From Nitrospira sp. (GTDB taxonomy: Bacteria > Nitrospirota > Nitrospiria > Nitrospirales > Nitrospiraceae): a stretch of 43,734 nt of DNA. The DNA lies in assembly GCA_005116835.1 (NCBI GenBank), contig SWDM01000016.1, positions 509,730 to 553,463 of the forward strand, in the 5' to 3' direction. The notes beneath the pieces were generated by a model. That model saw nothing but the letters and a program-made list of their open reading frames with translations, had not been told where the DNA came from and ran no database searches. Both the position numbers and the translations under genes were made by a program. Shown one piece after another: positions 41,779 through 43,734 of this stretch (within the stretch, counting starts at the first letter, position 1; the number at the start of each line of letters is the position of its first letter).

Positions 41779-42675
41779 ATGGCAGTTCCAGATTTCCAGA
41801 GCTTCTTCAAGCCTTTGCTTGATCTTGCCGCAGACGGGAAAGAACACTCTGTCCAGGAGGCGCGAGAGGTGCTCGCCAAGATTATGGCATTGTCAGAAGA
41901 GGTTTTGAAAGAACCTCTTCCAAGCGGCATTCAGACGAAGTTTGAAAATCGAGTTGCCTGGGCTAAGAGTTATTTTATTCAAGCGAAAGTCTTGGAGTCT
42001 CCGCGGCGTAGTATGTTTCGCATTACTCAACGGGGCATGGAGCTTCACAAAGAAGGTCATATACGAATCGACATTAGAATCCTCAACCGATATCCAGAGT
42101 TTCTTGAGTTCCATAAACCGAAGTCGCCCAAGGAAGAAGAGCAGGAGACTTCGAGGGAGACGCCGGAGGAAACGCTTCAGAAATCCTATGAAAGTATTAG
42201 AGGCGATCTAGCTAGTCAGATCGTGCAACGCATTGCAAACAATTCGCCTCAGTTCTTTGAGCGGCTGGTCGTTGATCTGATGGTTGCCATGGGGTATGGA
42301 GGGTCACGAACTGATGCAGGAAAATCCATTGGTGGCTCTGGTGATGAAGGAATCGATGGCATTATCAAGGAAGATCGGCTCGGGCTTGATTTGGTGTACC
42401 TACAAGCGAAACGTTGGGAAGGGACCGTTGGACGACCTGATGTCCAAAAGTTTGTCGGAGCCCTTCATGGCAAACGAGCTAAAAAAGGTGTGTTCATAAC
42501 CACCAGCAAGTTTTCCGATGACGCAAAGAATTATGTTGAGACCATCGACCCCAAGGTCATTCTGATTGATGGACGGATGCTTGCTGAACTGATGATCGAT
42601 CATGGATTAGGGACGACCACAACAGCAACTTTCCAGGTAAAACGGATCGACTCAGATTACTTTGCTGAAGAATAG
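41779..42675 (+). CDS. mrr: Mrr-type restriction endonuclease
   Basis: 298 residues. The N-terminal half (MAVPDFQSFFKPLLDLAADG, then MFRITQRGMELHKEG) is the Mrr winged-helix DNA-binding domain. A charged helical linker (PKEEEQETSRETPEETLQKS) joins it to the Mrr catalytic domain: FFERLVVDLMVAMGYGG, SGDEGIDGIIKEDRLGLDLV and YLQAKRW, with the Asp and QAK residues of the PD-(D/E)xK nuclease site. Mrr-type enzymes cut methylated DNA without a partner methylase. No other defence gene is visible. Codon use looks AT-richer than in neighbouring housekeeping genes, consistent with acquisition. Confidence 0.93.
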   Translation: MAVPDFQSFFKPLLDLAADGKEHSVQEAREVLAKIMALSEEVLKEPLPSGIQTKFENRVAWAKSYFIQAKVLESPRRSMFRITQRGMELHKEGHIRIDIRILNRYPEFLEFHKPKSPKEEEQETSRETPEETLQKSYESIRGDLASQIVQRIANNSPQFFERLVVDLMVAMGYGGSRTDAGKSIGGSGDEGIDGIIKEDRLGLDLVYLQAKRWEGTVGRPDVQKFVGALHGKRAKKGVFITTSKFSDDAKNYVETIDPKVILIDGRMLAELMIDHGLGTTTTATFQVKRIDSDYFAEE

Positions 42676-42780
42676 GTCCTCGCCTTGCTTGGTGAAGAAA
42701 AAGATTGGCGTAAGACACTTATCGCCGCATGATGGATAGGGCAAAGACGATTCTCCTACGGAGGCATCCCAATAACAAGT

Positions 42781-43209
42781 ATGTTTCTACCCGCACTTTT
42801 GTTGGCGCTGTTACTCGCTGCCTGCGAGTCAACTCCAGTGCCAAAGTCCGAAGCTAAACAAACTCCTCCGGATCGAGTGCTGGCGTTTCAAACACCGAAG
42901 GGCGAAAAGACTGGCATCTTGACTGTAATACGAGACGATGGGTTCCCTGTTAGTGGTTGTAACATTGCGTTGTATATAAACCAGATTCTCGCCGCAAGAT
43001 TTGAAGCAGCCGAGTATGCACAGTTTTACGTGGAGTCTGGAGAAATACTACTTCGTGCCGGATGGGACCCTCAAGGTAAAGGACTATGTAGTTTTGGGCA
43101 AGACCAGTGGACGCAGCGCGAGACATTTTTGAAGCCTGGTGAGAGGAAATCTTTCCGTCTGTCTTTCGGTACCAGCGGAAGATTTGACATTCAGAGAACG
43201 AACTTCTAA
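42781..43209 (+). CDS. Small lipoprotein
   Basis: 142 residues. The start MFLPALLLALLLAACES is a lipoprotein signal with Cys at about 15. The mature domain is beta-rich (GILTVIRDDGFPVSGCNIAL, ILAARFEAAEYAQFYVESGE, RKSFRLSFG) and resembles the DUF2846-type immunoglobulin-like lipoproteins by strand pattern only. It lies about 105 bases downstream of the Mrr gene on the same strand. GGAGG is 15 bases upstream, farther than usual, so an upstream non-ATG start is possible. Confidence 0.65.
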   Translation: MFLPALLLALLLAACESTPVPKSEAKQTPPDRVLAFQTPKGEKTGILTVIRDDGFPVSGCNIALYINQILAARFEAAEYAQFYVESGEILLRAGWDPQGKGLCSFGQDQWTQRETFLKPGERKSFRLSFGTSGRFDIQRTNF

Positions 43210-43697
43210 AGACTTATCAAAACTCATGACTATCGGAAACGTTCTTCAGCGCTGAGGAGTTATGGATTCTGTCTATGTAGCAACGAGAGGTCGAATTGTC
43301 ACTCCAGCTCGGCTTCGTCGATCCCTACCGCGTGCATCCATTTCCTGACTCGCTTCATAAGAAGTGGCCTGGCTGACCATCACTGCGCTCATCGAGGCCA
43401 CACCTTTTCATCGTTTTCCTTGAGGGCGGGCTAGTATGGTCTCCCACTGCGCGTGTCCAACGAGGGTCTTCTGAGGCCGCGCGTTGCACGAGCACGGGAG
43501 ACCATCTAGTCTGCCCTCTCATGCTCCTTCTCTGTGCGCGCGTTCCGGGAGCACAGGACCAACGTGGGCGTCCTTCCCATCTTTTTCATCGTGTGCGTTC
43601 TGCGAGTTATGTAATCCCAAAATGATAATGTCCGCTTTGGCCCAAGTAGACATGTCCTCTTCGTTGCGAGACTGTCGGCTCTCACAAGGAGGGTCAG
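43210..43697. other. Non-coding region with hairpins up to the insertion sequence
   Basis: 488 bases without a convincing gene. It holds an imperfect hairpin at 43422-43518 and three or four variants of GCGCGTT-N3-CGAGCA (about 43449, 43479, 43537, 43593), then the left end of an insertion sequence from 43610. Confidence 0.6.
43422..43518. repeat. Imperfect inverted repeat
   Basis: GAGGGCGGGCTAGTATGGTC with the extension TCCC faces its near-inverse (GGGAGACCATCTAGTCTGCC, then CTC) at about 43496-43518. The centre contains two GCGCGT variants. It may be a further small repeat element. Confidence 0.6.
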
Positions 43698-43734
43698 ATG
43701 GTCAGAGAGGACAGGGTCATCATGAGTGTGAAGG
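43610..43734. mobile_element. Left end of an insertion sequence (IS1202/ISNCY-like), continues beyond window
   Basis: The presumed end begins TGTA at 43610. TGTCCGCTTTGG at 43629 and TGTCCTCTT at about 43653 give the same spacing as the ends of the 16351 element. A transposase-like start follows at 43698. The right end and target duplication are outside the window. Confidence 0.6.
43698..43734 (+). CDS. Start of a transposase gene, cut by the window edge
   Basis: Only MVREDRVIMSVK is visible. AAGGAGGG lies seven bases before the ATG. Openings of this kind (charged residues then VIMSxKE) are what I recall from ISNCY/IS1202-type transposases, in which a helix-turn-helix follows. The identity cannot be confirmed from 12 residues. 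Confidence 0.5.
   Translation, partial: MVREDRVIMSVK

Overview
The window looks like a chromosomal stretch of a Nitrospira-like bacterium (Nitrospirota). This is an inference: GC appears moderately high by eye, the proteins have a Gram-negative envelope character (MlaA, LptE, a secretin, beta-barrels, many lipoproteins), and short palindromic intergenic repeats are dense. I have no database match behind the name. Most genes are housekeeping or envelope genes in small operons on both strands.

Layout. 1-3.5 kb: an MBL-fold hydrolase cut by the left edge, a VOC protein and HemD, with two small four-helix-bundle genes between them. 3.5-10.9 kb: zinc alcohol dehydrogenase, YceI, a TonB/TolA C-terminal-domain protein, the threonine-degradation pair tdh-kbl, MlaA and an alpha/beta hydrolase. 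10.9-16.3 kb: envelope accessory genes (DUF4105, two DUF3015 paralogues, lipoproteins, a beta-barrel, a TRL-like lipoprotein with a clear terminator). 16.3-20.4 kb: an insertion scar, a broken phosphoesterase, M48 protease, AIM24-like protein and a Tat-exported amidohydrolase. 20.6-26.4 kb: a 1210-residue TPR/low-complexity/membrane protein divergent from a lone secretin, then tRNA-His. 26.5-31.8 kb: pyrF, rpsT and a leuS-lptE-holA operon. 32-35.7 kb: a beta-barrel, a HAD phosphatase, der and a PAS-like protein. 35.8-38.1 kb: an exported protein with a duplicated domain, then an ECF sigma/anti-sigma/cupredoxin operon. 38.2-43.7 kb: a secreted protein of unknown role, aat, a Sel1 protein, an Mrr-type endonuclease, a lipoprotein and the left end of an insertion sequence.

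The most unusual signal is in the non-coding DNA. Many gene junctions carry imperfect palindromes built from short periodic arrays of 7, 8 or 9 bases. Two of these palindromes enclose a gene of the S23/bAvd four-helix-bundle family: period 7 at 1121-1606 and period 8 at 2178-2649. Others have no gene: period 7 at 7596-7692 and 29289-29386, period 9 at five places. The arrays have been taken into coding sequence at the HemD N-terminus, the VOC C-terminus, the LptE signal peptide and a HAD N-terminus. I propose that the four-helix-bundle genes and the arrays form one mobile or formerly mobile unit, with the gene-less palindromes as its remnants.

Other small elements are visible. A 179-bp element at 16351 has long inverted repeats and a perfect 16-bp target duplication, and its ends have the same architecture as the insertion sequence entering at the right edge. 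A 98-bp IS5-type element sits just upstream of a beta-barrel gene. Three hairpin elements share one core motif.
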